From the NCBI RefSeq assembly GCF_017877135.1, contig NZ_JAGIPH010000006.1, positions 124,001-188,000 of the forward strand: DNA of 64,000 bases, in the 5' to 3' direction. Both the position numbers and the translations under genes were made by a program. Below the pieces are notes generated by a model that saw only the letters and a program-made list of their open reading frames with translations, did no database searches and was not told the origin of the DNA. The DNA comes from Neorhizobium galegae. Its GTDB lineage: Bacteria; Pseudomonadota; Alphaproteobacteria; Rhizobiales; Rhizobiaceae. This document shows positions 1-8,650 of the stretch, in pieces. How positions within the stretch are numbered: the stretch's first letter is position 1; each line of letters begins with the position of its first letter.

Positions 1-425
1 TCGTGCAGATGGCCCATGCCAAGGACAAGCGCCCGTCGGAAATTTCCGGCGGCATGAAGCAGCGCGTCGGCATTGCCCGGGCGCTGGCCATGGAGCCGAA
101 GATCCTGCTGCTCGACGAGCCCTTTGGCGCGCTCGATGCGCTGACGCGCGCCCACCTTCAGGATGCGGTGATGGAAATTCACGCACGGCTCGGCAACACG
201 ATGATCATGATCACCCATGATGTGGACGAGGCGGTGCTGCTCTCCGATCGCATCGTGATGATGACAAACGGGCCGGCGGCCAGGATCGGCGAAGTGCTGG
301 AGGTGCCGATCCCGCGCGGGCGCGACCGCATCGCGCTTGCCTCCGACCGCACCTATCTCAAATCCCGCGAAGCCGTGCTGAAGTTCCTCTACGAACGCCA
401 CCGCTTCGTCGAAGCCGCGGAGTAA
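1..425 (+). CDS. nrtD: Nitrate ABC transporter ATP-binding protein, C-terminal part (truncated by window start)
   Basis: The reading frame is open from the first bases, so only the C-terminal 140 or so residues are present. They contain the ABC signature ([15 protein letters not shown]), Walker B ([12 protein letters not shown]), the D-loop and the switch histidine (MITHDVDEA), all typical of the NrtD/SsuB/TauB subfamily of importer ATPases. The Walker A part lies upstream of the window. The stop is 5 bases before nirB, so the two are almost certainly one transcript, and that context rather than the domain itself identifies the substrate as nitrate/nitrite. Sulfonate or taurine ATPases look the same over this stretch. 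Confidence 0.82.
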   Translation, partial: VQMAHAKDKRPSEISGGMKQRVGIARALAMEPKILLLDEPFGALDALTRAHLQDAVMEIHARLGNTMIMITHDVDEAVLLSDRIVMMTNGPAARIGEVLEVPIPRGRDRIALASDRTYLKSREAVLKFLYERHRFVEAAE

Positions 426-430
426 CCGAC

Positions 431-2878
431 ATGGCGGAAAAACTCGTTATCATCGGCAATGGCATGGCGCCGGGGCGCATGCTGGAAGAGCTGTTTGAAA
501 AGGCGCCCGGCCTTTACGACGTGACGATCTTCAACGCCGAACCGCGCGTCAACTATGACCGCATCATGCTCTCGCCGGTTCTCTCGGGCGAAAAGGCATA
601 TAGTGACATCGTCATCCATGATGACGCCTGGTACGCCGCGCATGGCGTGACGCTGCACAAGGGCGCAAAAGTCACCGGCATCGACCGGCAGGCGAAAACC
701 GTGACATCGGCAAACGGCATCTCGGCCGCTTACGACAAGCTTGTGATCGCCACCGGTTCCCTCCCCTTCATCATCCCGGTGCCCGGTCGCCAGTTGCCCG
801 GCGTTCTCGCCTACCGCGATCTCGATGACGTGGACGCCATGCTGGAGATCGCCAAGGGCAAAGGCCGCGCCATCGTCATCGGTGCGGGCCTTCTCGGGCT
901 TGAAGCGGCTTACGGACTGAAGCGACAGGGCATGGAGGTGACCGTCATTCACCTCAACCCGACCATCATGGACCGCCAGCTCGATCCGCCCGCCGCCTAT
1001 CTTCTCGAAAAGGCGCTGAACGAGCGCGGCATCGAGATCATCACCAAGGCCAATACCAAGCGGATTCTCGGCACGGAAAAGGTTGAAGGCATCGAGCTGG
1101 AAGACGGCCGGGTGATCTTCGGCGACATGGTGGTCATGGCCGTCGGTATTCGCCCGGCTGCAGGTCTTGCCAAAGAGGCGGGGCTTGCCGTCAACCGCGG
1201 CATCGTGGTGGACGATGGCATGATGACCTCGGATGCCTCGATCTTCGCGCTTGGCGAATGCGCCGAACATCGCGGCATCTGTTACGGGCTCGTTGCACCG
1301 CTTTACGAGAGCGCGCGCATTCTCGCCCACCGGCTGACCGGCGGCACCGCCGAGTATCAGGGCTCCGTCGTCAACACCAAGCTCAAGGTTACCGGCATCA
1401 ATCTCTTCTCCGCCGGCGATTTTGCCGAAGCGCCCGACCGCGAGGAAATCGTTCTGCGCGATGCCTCCGCCGGCATCTACAAGCGCCTTGTCCTGAAGGA
1501 AAACCGCATTATCGGCGCTGTGCTCTATGGCGAGACGGCGGATGGTTCCTGGTTCTTTGATCTTCTGAAGAAGGGCACTGATATCTCGCAAATGCGCGAT
1601 ACCCTGATTTTTGGCCAGTCCTACCAGGGGGGTGCCCCGCTGGACCCTATGGCGGCCGTTGCAGCCTTGCCGGATGATGCGGAAATCTGCGGCTGCAACG
1701 GCGTCTGCAAGGGCAAGATCACGGCGGCGATAACCGGCAAGGGCTTGACGACGCTGGACGGCGTGCGTGCCCACACGAAAGCTTCTGCCTCCTGCGGCAA
1801 TTGCACCGGTCTTGTCGAGCAATTGATGGCACTGACGCTGGGCGACGCCTACAACCCTGCCGCCGTCACGCCGATCTGCACCTGCACCGAGCTTGGCCAC
1901 GACGATGTGCGCCGCCTGATCAAGGCCAAGGGGCTGAAGACGATCCCGGCCGTGATGCAGGAACTGGAGTGGAAAACCTCCTGCGGCTGCGCCAAGTGCC
2001 GGCCGGCGCTCAACTATTATCTCGTCTCCGACTGGCCGGACGAATATGCCGATGATTACCAGTCGCGCTACATCAACGAGCGTGTCCACGCCAACATCCA
2101 GAAGGATGGCACCTATTCCGTCGTGCCGCGCATGTGGGGCGGCGTCACCAACGCGGCCGAACTGCGCGCCATCGCCGATGTCGTCGACAAGTTCGAAATC
2201 CCGATGGTGAAGGTGACCGGCGGCCAGCGGATCGATCTTCTCGGCATCGACAAGGAAGACCTGCCGGCCGTCTGGGCCGATCTCGGCAAGGCCGGCTTCA
2301 TTTCCGGACAGGCCTATGCCAAGGGCCTGCGCACCGTCAAAACCTGCGTCGGCTCCGACTGGTGCCGCTTCGGCACGCAGGATTCGACCGGCCTTGGCAT
2401 CCGCATCGAAAAGTTCATGTGGGGCTCGTGGACGCCGGCCAAGCTGAAGCTTGCGGTATCCGGCTGTCCGCGCAACTGCGCCGAAGCCACCTGCAAGGAT
2501 ATTGGTGTCATTTGCGTGGATTCGGGCTTCGAGATTCATTTCGCCGGTGCCGCCGGTCTCGACATCAAGGGCACCGACGTTCTGGGGCTGGTGAAGACCG
2601 AGGACGAGGCGCTGGAGCATATCGTGGCGCTCACCCAGATGTACCGCGAACAGGGGCGTTATCTCGAGCGCATCTATAAATGGGCAAAGCGCATCGGCCA
2701 TGACGAGATCCGCTGCCAGATCATGCAGGATCCCGACCGCCGCCGCGCCTATTACGAGCGCTTCGTGTTTTCCCAGAAGTTTGCCCAGGTCGATCCATGG
2801 TCGGAGCGCGTCTCGGGCAAGGACAAGCACGAGTTCAAGCCGATGGCGACTGTGGGCTATGGCGAGGCGGCGGAATAG
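431..2878 (+). CDS. nirB: Assimilatory NAD(P)H nitrite reductase, large subunit
   Basis: This 815-residue protein reduces nitrite to ammonium in the cytoplasm. It has an N-terminal FAD-binding fold (IIGNGMAP near residue 7) and a second nucleotide fold (AIVIGAGLLGLEAAYGL near residue 143). Two BFD-like [2Fe-2S] segments follow (CGCNGVCKG near residue 420, then CTCTELGHDD with CGCAKC). The sulfite/nitrite reductase hemoprotein domain carries the siroheme/4Fe-4S cysteines in CVGSDWC (about 639) and SGCPRNCAEATC (about 677). Length and order match NirB/NasB. The ATG is preceded by GGAG at suitable spacing and lies 5 bases after the transporter ATPase stop. It is followed by nirD after a hairpin-rich gap. 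Confidence 0.96.
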   Translation: MAEKLVIIGNGMAPGRMLEELFEKAPGLYDVTIFNAEPRVNYDRIMLSPVLSGEKAYSDIVIHDDAWYAAHGVTLHKGAKVTGIDRQAKTVTSANGISAAYDKLVIATGSLPFIIPVPGRQLPGVLAYRDLDDVDAMLEIAKGKGRAIVIGAGLLGLEAAYGLKRQGMEVTVIHLNPTIMDRQLDPPAAYLLEKALNERGIEIITKANTKRILGTEKVEGIELEDGRVIFGDMVVMAVGIRPAAGLAKEAGLAVNRGIVVDDGMMTSDASIFALGECAEHRGICYGLVAPLYESARILAHRLTGGTAEYQGSVVNTKLKVTGINLFSAGDFAEAPDREEIVLRDASAGIYKRLVLKENRIIGAVLYGETADGSWFFDLLKKGTDISQMRDTLIFGQSYQGGAPLDPMAAVAALPDDAEICGCNGVCKGKITAAITGKGLTTLDGVRAHTKASASCGNCTGLVEQLMALTLGDAYNPAAVTPICTCTELGHDDVRRLIKAKGLKTIPAVMQELEWKTSCGCAKCRPALNYYLVSDWPDEYADDYQSRYINERVHANIQKDGTYSVVPRMWGGVTNAAELRAIADVVDKFEIPMVKVTGGQRIDLLGIDKEDLPAVWADLGKAGFISGQAYAKGLRTVKTCVGSDWCRFGTQDSTGLGIRIEKFMWGSWTPAKLKLAVSGCPRNCAEATCKDIGVICVDSGFEIHFAGAAGLDIKGTDVLGLVKTEDEALEHIVALTQMYREQGRYLERIYKWAKRIGHDEIRCQIMQDPDRRRAYYERFVFSQKFAQVDPWSERVSGKDKHEFKPMATVGYGEAAE

Positions 2879-2911
2879 GCAAAGCAATACCCTCTCTGGC
2901 CTGCCGGCCAT

Positions 2912-3003
2912 CTCCCCCACGAGGGGGGAGACTCGTTGCAGCACCGCTTCGTTTTCCGCGTGACGGTTCGGCACTGTGAGCCCCTCCCCCTTGTGGGGAG
3001 GGG
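2912..3003. repeat. Paired GC-rich hairpins between nirB and nirD (rhizobial intergenic repeat-like)
   Basis: The 159-base gap between nirB and nirD holds two strong hairpins. The first has arms CTCCCCC (2912-2918) and GGGGGAG (2924-2930). The second has arms CCCCTCCCC (2981-2989) and GGGGAGGGG (2995-3003) around a 5-base loop. Purine/pyrimidine-biased palindromes of this style are scattered through Rhizobiaceae genomes as intergenic mosaic elements, and the first hairpin with the CTGCCGGCCATCTCCCCCAC stretch before it resembles them. I cannot count copies from one window. An mRNA-stability or attenuation role inside the operon is possible. Confidence 0.55.
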
Positions 3004-3037
3004 TTGGGGAGGGGACTTCAACCAGGAGAAGCATCGC

Positions 3038-3370
3038 ATGACCTTCATCGACATCGGCCATATCGACGACATCCCCCTTCGCGGCGCGCGCTGCGTGAAA
3101 ACACCAAACGGCAAGATCGCCGTGTTCCGCACCGCCGAAAACGAGGTCTTTGCCATCGAGGATCACTGCCCGCACAAGAGCGGGCCGCTCTCCCAGGGCA
3201 TCGTCCATGGCAAGGCCGTCACCTGCCCGCTGCACAACTGGGTGATCTCGCTGGAAACCGGACAGGCGCTGGGAGCAGACGAAGGGGCAGTCAAAACCAT
3301 TCCGTTGCGCAACATCGACGGCCAGTTGTCGATCAGGCTGGAACAGCCGCTGATGGTGGCCGCGGAATGA
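3038..3370 (+). CDS. nirD: Nitrite reductase small subunit, Rieske type
   Basis: A 110-residue partner of NirB. The start is the ATG at 3038, preceded by AGGAG at 3024-3028; the frame extends upstream but only through the repeat. The Rieske fold is visible, with a complete ligand set C44-P-H46 and C63-P-L-H66. Many NirD proteins (for example the enterobacterial type) have lost these residues, so this copy should bind a [2Fe-2S] cluster, as in NasE-like subunits. It would pass electrons or stabilise the large subunit during nitrite reduction. It ends 59 bases before the convergent hicB stop. Confidence 0.93.
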   Translation: MTFIDIGHIDDIPLRGARCVKTPNGKIAVFRTAENEVFAIEDHCPHKSGPLSQGIVHGKAVTCPLHNWVISLETGQALGADEGAVKTIPLRNIDGQLSIRLEQPLMVAAE

Positions 3371-3428
3371 CGCGGATGCTGGCGCCGATGCGCCGTGGCG
3401 AAATTCTCGTCGGGCCGCCTGCCCTTCC

Positions 3429-3827
3429 CTACCCGCGGGTTTCGATTTCCTTGCGCGCGCAACTGGCCAGAAACGCCGAGCGGGTCAGGCCACGTCTGGC
3501 GGCTTCGTCATCAATTGCCTTCAACGTGCCGGCCTCGAATGTCACGTTGGCGCGCACCACGCGGCTGTCGTCTTCAATGAGCGGGATCCGCATGAGCACA
3601 GCCCCGAGACCAAGCTCCGCGCGGATATCATCTCGCGCCAGCAGCACCTCTATCGGAGTGGGATCGGGAAGCGTCTCATCCTCAGCCCACAGTCGCAGTG
3701 CTTCGACGGAATTGGAAACCAGATCGCTTTCCGCATCTGCTGCCGAAAACACGCCGGGCAGATCCGGAAAGCTCACGCCGAAGGCGCTGTCGGCTTCTTT
3801 GTGGACGAGGGCAATGTAATGGCGCAT
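3429..3827 (-). CDS. hicB: HicB-family antitoxin
   Basis: A 132-residue protein with the HicB N-terminal partial RNase H-like fold (MRHYIALVHKE, then FGVSFPDLPGVFSAAD). A ribbon-helix-helix-like C-terminus (VTFEAGTLKAIDDEAARRGL) would serve for operator binding and autoregulation. It lies 5 bases downstream of hicA on the same strand, the usual toxin-first HicAB order. It would neutralise HicA and repress the pair. The gene faces nirD tail to tail. Confidence 0.9.
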   Translation of the reverse strand: MRHYIALVHKEADSAFGVSFPDLPGVFSAADAESDLVSNSVEALRLWAEDETLPDPTPIEVLLARDDIRAELGLGAVLMRIPLIEDDSRVVRANVTFEAGTLKAIDDEAARRGLTRSAFLASCARKEIETRG

Positions 3828-3832
3828 CTGGT

Positions 3833-4027
3833 CTATCCTTCCTCGATCCAGCCGGCCTGGCGCGCGATGGAGCGGGCCGTGCCGAGCGGAAGATCCTTCT
3901 TCGGGTGCGGAACGATGACCGTCCGCTCAGCCTTGCGCAGCTTGTGGTGTGAGCCGCGCACCGACACGACGACAAACCCTTCGTCCTTGAGACGCTGGAT
4001 GATCTTTCGGCTGTCGCGTTCGGTCAT
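3833..4027 (-). CDS. hicA: HicA-family mRNA interferase toxin
   Basis: A 64-residue protein of the HicA double-stranded-RNA-binding-like fold. It starts MTERDSRKIIQRLKDEGF, carries the characteristic VRGSHHKL catalytic histidine motif near residues 24-30, and then has a basic VPHPKKDLPLGT segment. Known members cleave mRNA and arrest growth when not bound by HicB. It is first gene of the hicAB pair and diverges from nasA across a 107-base gap. Length and motif are standard, so the toxin is probably intact. Confidence 0.9.
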   Translation of the reverse strand: MTERDSRKIIQRLKDEGFVVVSVRGSHHKLRKAERTVIVPHPKKDLPLGTARSIARQAGWIEEG

Positions 4028-4045
4028 CGATCAACCCAGTGCGCA

Positions 4046-4051
4046 ATTATA
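4046..4051 (-). promoter_or_regulatory. Possible -10 box for hicAB
   Basis: On the minus strand these bases read TATAAT, a perfect -10 hexamer, 19 bases upstream of the hicA ATG in an otherwise GC-rich gap. No good -35 is seen at 17 bases. HicB commonly represses its own promoter, so an operator would be expected here, but I could not define one. Confidence 0.35.
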
Positions 4052-4134
4052 TACACATCCGCGAGCTTTCCGGCAAGGTCTACCTCAAGACCAGCATCGC
4101 CTTCAGCTTTCAACACTCGCAAGGCACAACCAGG

Positions 4135-6792
4135 ATGTCTACTGAAACGCGCACCACCTGTCCCTATTGCGGCGTCGGCTGCGGGGTCATTGCAAGAGTG
4201 GAAGACGATGGTGCCGTCAGCGTGCGCGGCGATCCGGATCATCCGGCCAATTTCGGCAAGCTGTGCTCGAAGGGATCGGCGCTCGCCGAGACGATCGGGC
4301 TGGAGGGGCGGCTGCTTCAACCCGAAATGGACGGGAAGCCTACCTCCTGGGATGCCGCAATTGCCCGAGTGGCGGAGCGGTTTTCGACCGTGATTGCCGA
4401 GCATGGTCCGGACGCCGTTGCCTTTTACGTCTCGGGCCAGTTGCTGACGGAAGATTATTATGTCGCCAACAAGCTGATGAAGGGTTTTATCGGCTCGGCC
4501 AATATCGATACCAATTCGCGCCTCTGCATGGCCTCCTCCGTTGCCGGCCATCGCCGTGCCTTCGGGGCCGATACGGTGCCCGGTACTTACGAAGATCTGG
4601 AGCTTGCCGATCTCGTCGTGCTGGTCGGCTCCAACATGGCCTGGTGCCATCCCGTGCTTTTCCAGCGCATCGCCGCCGCCAAGGCGGCAAGGCCGGGAAT
4701 GACGGTGGTGGTCATCGATCCGCGCCGCACGGCGACGTCCGATATCGCCGATCTGCACCTTTCCATCCACGCCGACGGCGACGTCGCGCTGTTCAACGGG
4801 CTCCTTGCCCATCTTGCCCGCACCGGTGCCGTCGACGAAAATTACATCGGCGCCCATACGCAGGGTTTCGCCCAGGCGCTTGCCGCCGCCGATCTTTCCA
4901 TGGCCGATCTTATCACCGCAACCGGGCTTCCTGCCCTGCAGATCCGGCAGTTTTTCGAGCTTTTCGCCCGAACCGAAAAGGTGGTGACCTGCTATAGCCA
5001 GGGCGTCAACCAGTCTTCGGTCGGCACCGACAAGGTGAACGCCATCATCAACTGCCATCTGGCCACCGGCCGCATCGGGCGCCCCGGCATGGGGCCGTTT
5101 TCGCTGACGGGCCAGCCGAATGCCATGGGCGGACGCGAGGTCGGCGGACTTGCCAATATGCTGGCCGCCCATATGGCGATCGAGAACGCTGAGCACCGAG
5201 AGCGGGTCCAGCGCTTCTGGAGCGCACCGAGGATGGCTGAGAAACCCGGGATGAAGGCCGTCGAGATGTTCGAGGCGGTGGCAGACGGGCGCATCAAGGC
5301 GCTCTGGATCATGTCCACCAACCCCGTCGTCTCCATGCCGGATGCCGACCAGGTGAAGGCCGCCCTTACCGCCTGCCCCTTTGTGGTCGTCTCCGATATC
5401 GAGCGGACCACCGATACGACGCGCTTTGCCCATGTGCTGTTGCCGGCAACGGGCTGGGGTGAAAAATCCGGCACGGTCACCAATTCGGAACGGCGCATTT
5501 CGCGCCAGCGGCCATTCCTCCCCTCCCCCGGCGAGGCACGGCCGGACTGGTGGCAGCTTCAGGCGGTGGCGCAGCGGATGGGATTTGCGAAAGCCTTTGC
5601 TTACGATAGCGCGGCCGATATCTTTGCCGAACATGCCGCACTGTCCGCCTTCGAAAACGACGGCGAGCGCGATTTCGACATCGGCGCCCACGCCGACATC
5701 GGCGCCGAAGCCTATAGTGAGCTTACGCCATTCCAATGGCCGCAGCGCCAGGGGCAGCTAGCCTTCGACCGGCGCTTCTTCGCCGATGGCGGCTTTTTCC
5801 ATGGCGATGGCCGGGCCCGCTTCGTGCCCACGCCGTCTGCCGTGCCGCAGCGGACGGAGGCTGATTTTCCGCTGGTGCTCAACACCGGTCGCATCCGCGA
5901 TCACTGGCACACGATGACGCGAACCGGAAAAAGCGCCCGCCTCTCTGCCCATATCGGCGAGCCCTTCTGCGAGATCCATCCGCTGGATGCAAAGGCGCGC
6001 GGCATCAACGATGCAGATCTCGTGGAGATTGCCGCCTCCGGCGGAGGGCGCGTCACCGTGCGGGCGCTCCTCACTGAGCGGCAGCGCCGCGGCGCCGTCT
6101 TCGTCGCCATGCACTGGACGGAGGAGACGGCGTCCCCTGCCCGCATCAACGCGCTGGTTTCACCATGCACCGATCCGGTTTCGGGCCAGCCGGCGCTGAA
6201 ACATGGCGCCGTTTCGGTGAAGCGCGCGGCGCCGGCTGCCTATGCCTTTGCCGTTTCGCACCAGAAGCCTCAGCCGCAGGGCGCGTCTTACCGGGCGCTC
6301 GCCAAGACCGAGGCGGGCTACCGGATCGAACTTGCCTTCGCCCAACCGATCGAGGACTGGGAGGCGTGGGCAAGGCAGAGCCTTGGCATCGGCACAGAGG
6401 CGACCGCCAGCGGCGCTATGGACCGCCATGGCAAAAGGACGCGGCTTGCCTTCTTCGCCGGGGACCGGCTGGTGGGTGCGCTCTTCGTCAGCCCATCTCC
6501 GGTTGAGGTCTCGCGCGCCTGGATCGTCTCGCAACTGGGCCAACCACAGCTTGATCCGGTCGAGCGCCATGCGCTTCTTGCCGGCCGCCCCGCCCTGGAT
6601 CGGCCGGATCCCGGCGCGCTCGTCTGCGCCTGCTTCAACATCGGCGCAAACCAGATCGCGGGCGCAGTGAGAGCCGGGTGCTGCTCGGTGGAGGCGGTCG
6701 GGAAGGCCGTGTCGGCCGGCACCAATTGCGGCTCCTGCCGGCCGGAAATCCGCCGCATCGTTGAGAGTTTGCAGGTTCTGGCCGCCGAATGA
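4135..6792 (+). CDS. nasA: Assimilatory nitrate reductase, molybdopterin catalytic subunit
   Basis: An 885-residue Mo-bis-MGD enzyme that reduces nitrate to nitrite for NirBD. The N-terminal [4Fe-4S] motif is C9-P-Y-C12-G-V-G-C16 with C44. The molybdopterin oxidoreductase domain and the dinucleotide-binding domain (about 600-720, with LNTGRIRDHWHTMTRTGKS) follow. A C-terminal BFD-like [2Fe-2S] domain (CACFNIG ... CGSC) marks the NasA/NarB type that takes electrons directly. I chose the ATG at 4135 because homologues begin just before the cysteine motif. An in-frame GTG at 4039 would add 32 unlikely residues. Context nrtD-nirB-nirD supports the role. Confidence 0.95.
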   Translation: MSTETRTTCPYCGVGCGVIARVEDDGAVSVRGDPDHPANFGKLCSKGSALAETIGLEGRLLQPEMDGKPTSWDAAIARVAERFSTVIAEHGPDAVAFYVSGQLLTEDYYVANKLMKGFIGSANIDTNSRLCMASSVAGHRRAFGADTVPGTYEDLELADLVVLVGSNMAWCHPVLFQRIAAAKAARPGMTVVVIDPRRTATSDIADLHLSIHADGDVALFNGLLAHLARTGAVDENYIGAHTQGFAQALAAADLSMADLITATGLPALQIRQFFELFARTEKVVTCYSQGVNQSSVGTDKVNAIINCHLATGRIGRPGMGPFSLTGQPNAMGGREVGGLANMLAAHMAIENAEHRERVQRFWSAPRMAEKPGMKAVEMFEAVADGRIKALWIMSTNPVVSMPDADQVKAALTACPFVVVSDIERTTDTTRFAHVLLPATGWGEKSGTVTNSERRISRQRPFLPSPGEARPDWWQLQAVAQRMGFAKAFAYDSAADIFAEHAALSAFENDGERDFDIGAHADIGAEAYSELTPFQWPQRQGQLAFDRRFFADGGFFHGDGRARFVPTPSAVPQRTEADFPLVLNTGRIRDHWHTMTRTGKSARLSAHIGEPFCEIHPLDAKARGINDADLVEIAASGGGRVTVRALLTERQRRGAVFVAMHWTEETASPARINALVSPCTDPVSGQPALKHGAVSVKRAAPAAYAFAVSHQKPQPQGASYRALAKTEAGYRIELAFAQPIEDWEAWARQSLGIGTEATASGAMDRHGKRTRLAFFAGDRLVGALFVSPSPVEVSRAWIVSQLGQPQLDPVERHALLAGRPALDRPDPGALVCACFNIGANQIAGAVRAGCCSVEAVGKAVSAGTNCGSCRPEIRRIVESLQVLAAE

Positions 6793-7055
6793 TCCGTGCG
6801 GAAATCATGGTAAACGGCAGGTTAACCGCACGGCCTCGCGACCATGATTCATGTCCGATAATTTTTCCGCGGGCTGAAGGTTATGCGGCAGGGCGGCCAA
6901 ACGGACCTATGCTTTGCATGCGTTGATTTATAACACGGCCTTCAGGGACCGGGAAAGAAAAAAGCCAATTTTCTTGAACCACAGTCGACCGGGCGAACCG
7001 CCGAGCCAAGAGGGAGCGGGGGTGGTCGCGGCAAGCGGCTTCCCCCGAGAGTGAC

Positions 7056-7078
7056 GGGAGGGGCAAGCCCCCCCTCCC
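7056..7078. terminator. GC-rich hairpin between convergent nasA and amidase genes
   Basis: Arms GGGAGGGG (7056-7063) and CCCCTCCC (7071-7078) enclose a 7-base loop, 8 bases beyond the amidase stop. There is no clear T tract. The rest of the 294-base gap after nasA (6793-7055) shows no convincing gene or other signal. Confidence 0.4.
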
Positions 7079-7086
7079 CTCCTCGA

Positions 7087-8451
7087 TCATTCGCCGCGGA
7101 CTGCGTCCAGCACCGCTTCGATGGCAAGGCCGACGGACAGGATGTGTCGGTCCTGCATTGCGGTTCCGGCAATCATCAGGCCGACGGGCGCTTCGTCCGG
7201 CCGGTGGCAGGGCACAGAAAGCCCGCAACCATCCAGGAAGTTGAAGAAGGTGGGGTTGCGCAGGATGAGCCCGTTGGCGGCAAAGAAGGCCGTATCGTCT
7301 GCCACGAGCGGCGCAATCTCCGGTGCGATGATCGGAACGGTCGGCAGGATCACCGCATCATAGCCACGCACACGCTCGGTCACGCCAGCCGTCCATGCGG
7401 CCCGCGCCGCCAGCGCATCGAGATAATCGGCAGCACTCAAATCCCGCCCGCGCAGGATGCGTGCCTTGACGCGCGGGTCGTAGGTGTCGCCCGCCTCCTC
7501 CAGCAGGGCGCGGTGCCAGTGCCAGGCTTCCGGCGCCACCAGCCCGCCGCGCGCATAGATACCGGACAACGTTTCGAACTCCGGGATCTCGATCTCGGTG
7601 ATGACGGCACCCGCTGCGGAGAGGGCCGAGAGCGTTCGCTGGAAGGCGGCAGCAACCGTCTTGTCCATGCCGTCCAGCACCACGGTCTGCGGCACGGCGA
7701 GGCGTAGACCGCGGATGGGCGCGGCCTCCGGCACGCCCTCACCGCTTGCCGAAATGATGGCGTCGATGATGGCGCAGCAGGTGACGCTGGCCGCGAGTGG
7801 ACCGATGGAATCGAGCGAGGTGGAGAGCGGCACGACGCCCTTTGCCGACACACGCCGCGCGGTCGGCTTGAAGCCGGTCAGCCCGCAAAGCGCAGACGGA
7901 ATGCGGATGGAGCCGCCGGTATCCGTGCCGATGGCCGCCACCGCCATGCCGTCCGTTACCGACACGGCAGCACCGGACGAGGAGCCGCCGGGCACGCGGC
8001 CGGTGGCGCGGTCGTAGGGATTTTTTGGCGTGCCGTAATGCGGATTGATGCCGATGCCGGAAAAGGCAAACTCGCTCATATTGGTGGTGCCGGTGATGAC
8101 GGCGCCGGCGGCAATCAGGCGGGAGACAACCGGGGCATTTCCTGTGGCAACCGGCCTACCCTTCAGCGCAACCGAGCCGGCCAGCGTCGTCTCGCCGGCG
8201 ATGTCGAAAAGGTCCTTCACCGAGATCGGCACGCCCTCCAGCGGCGAGCGCGAAAAGCCTGCCGCGCGGGTCCTCTCCGAGGCGGCCGCGAGGTGGCGGG
8301 CGCGCTGATCGTTGCGGCGAATGAAGACACGGGCGCCCTCGCCGGCCGGATCGCTGATGCGGGACAGGGCGTCATCGGCCAGGGTGCTGGCCGTCGTGGT
8401 GCCGGCGTCAAGCGCTGCGGCGGCGGTGCGGATCGTCAAAGGTCTGGTCAT
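7087..8451 (-). CDS. Amidase signature family hydrolase
   Basis: A 454-residue amidase of the Ser-cisSer-Lys class. The catalytic lysine lies in VPISVKDLFDIAG, and the glycine/serine-rich signature reads GGSSSGAAVSV followed by GTDTGGSIRIPSALCG. It hydrolyses a carboxylic acid amide or a related C-N bond; the substrate cannot be told from sequence. I start it at the ATG at 8451, since the frame extends further upstream but without domain similarity. No strong ribosome binding site is seen. It runs away from the pca genes, alone on its strand apart from pcaR upstream. Confidence 0.88.
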   Translation of the reverse strand: MTRPLTIRTAAAALDAGTTTASTLADDALSRISDPAGEGARVFIRRNDQRARHLAAASERTRAAGFSRSPLEGVPISVKDLFDIAGETTLAGSVALKGRPVATGNAPVVSRLIAAGAVITGTTNMSEFAFSGIGINPHYGTPKNPYDRATGRVPGGSSSGAAVSVTDGMAVAAIGTDTGGSIRIPSALCGLTGFKPTARRVSAKGVVPLSTSLDSIGPLAASVTCCAIIDAIISASGEGVPEAAPIRGLRLAVPQTVVLDGMDKTVAAAFQRTLSALSAAGAVITEIEIPEFETLSGIYARGGLVAPEAWHWHRALLEEAGDTYDPRVKARILRGRDLSAADYLDALAARAAWTAGVTERVRGYDAVILPTVPIIAPEIAPLVADDTAFFAANGLILRNPTFFNFLDGCGLSVPCHRPDEAPVGLMIAGTAMQDRHILSVGLAIEAVLDAVRGE

Positions 8452-8594
8452 CAAAACATCCAGGCATGGGGAAAAATACGGGCAGCAGATGCTCGGATTT
8501 TTTGGCGCGCCATGCAAGCCCGATGGCGCGAAAAGCGGCTTGCCGTGCGGCCGCTCCCCTGCACTTTTGCCCGGCAGTGACAGCAAGGGAATCA

Positions 8595-8610
8595 GTTGAC
8601 AGCTGTCAAC
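8595..8610. promoter_or_regulatory. Perfect 16-base palindrome upstream of the amidase gene
   Basis: GTTGACAGCTGTCAAC is its own reverse complement and contains TTGACA on each strand. It lies 143 bases upstream of the amidase start and 40 bases beyond the pcaR stop. It looks like a dimeric regulator operator overlapping a possible -35 element. The regulator is unknown. Confidence 0.45.
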
Positions 8611-8650
8611 GGGTCTGGGTCGTCACCGCGGAAACCGAGTCGCGACAGCC

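Noticed and set aside
389..3235. A 948-codon open frame on the minus strand
   Set aside because: It is antisense to nirB and nirD, which have clear motifs; long antisense frames are usual in GC-rich DNA with this codon bias. No domain or start signal.
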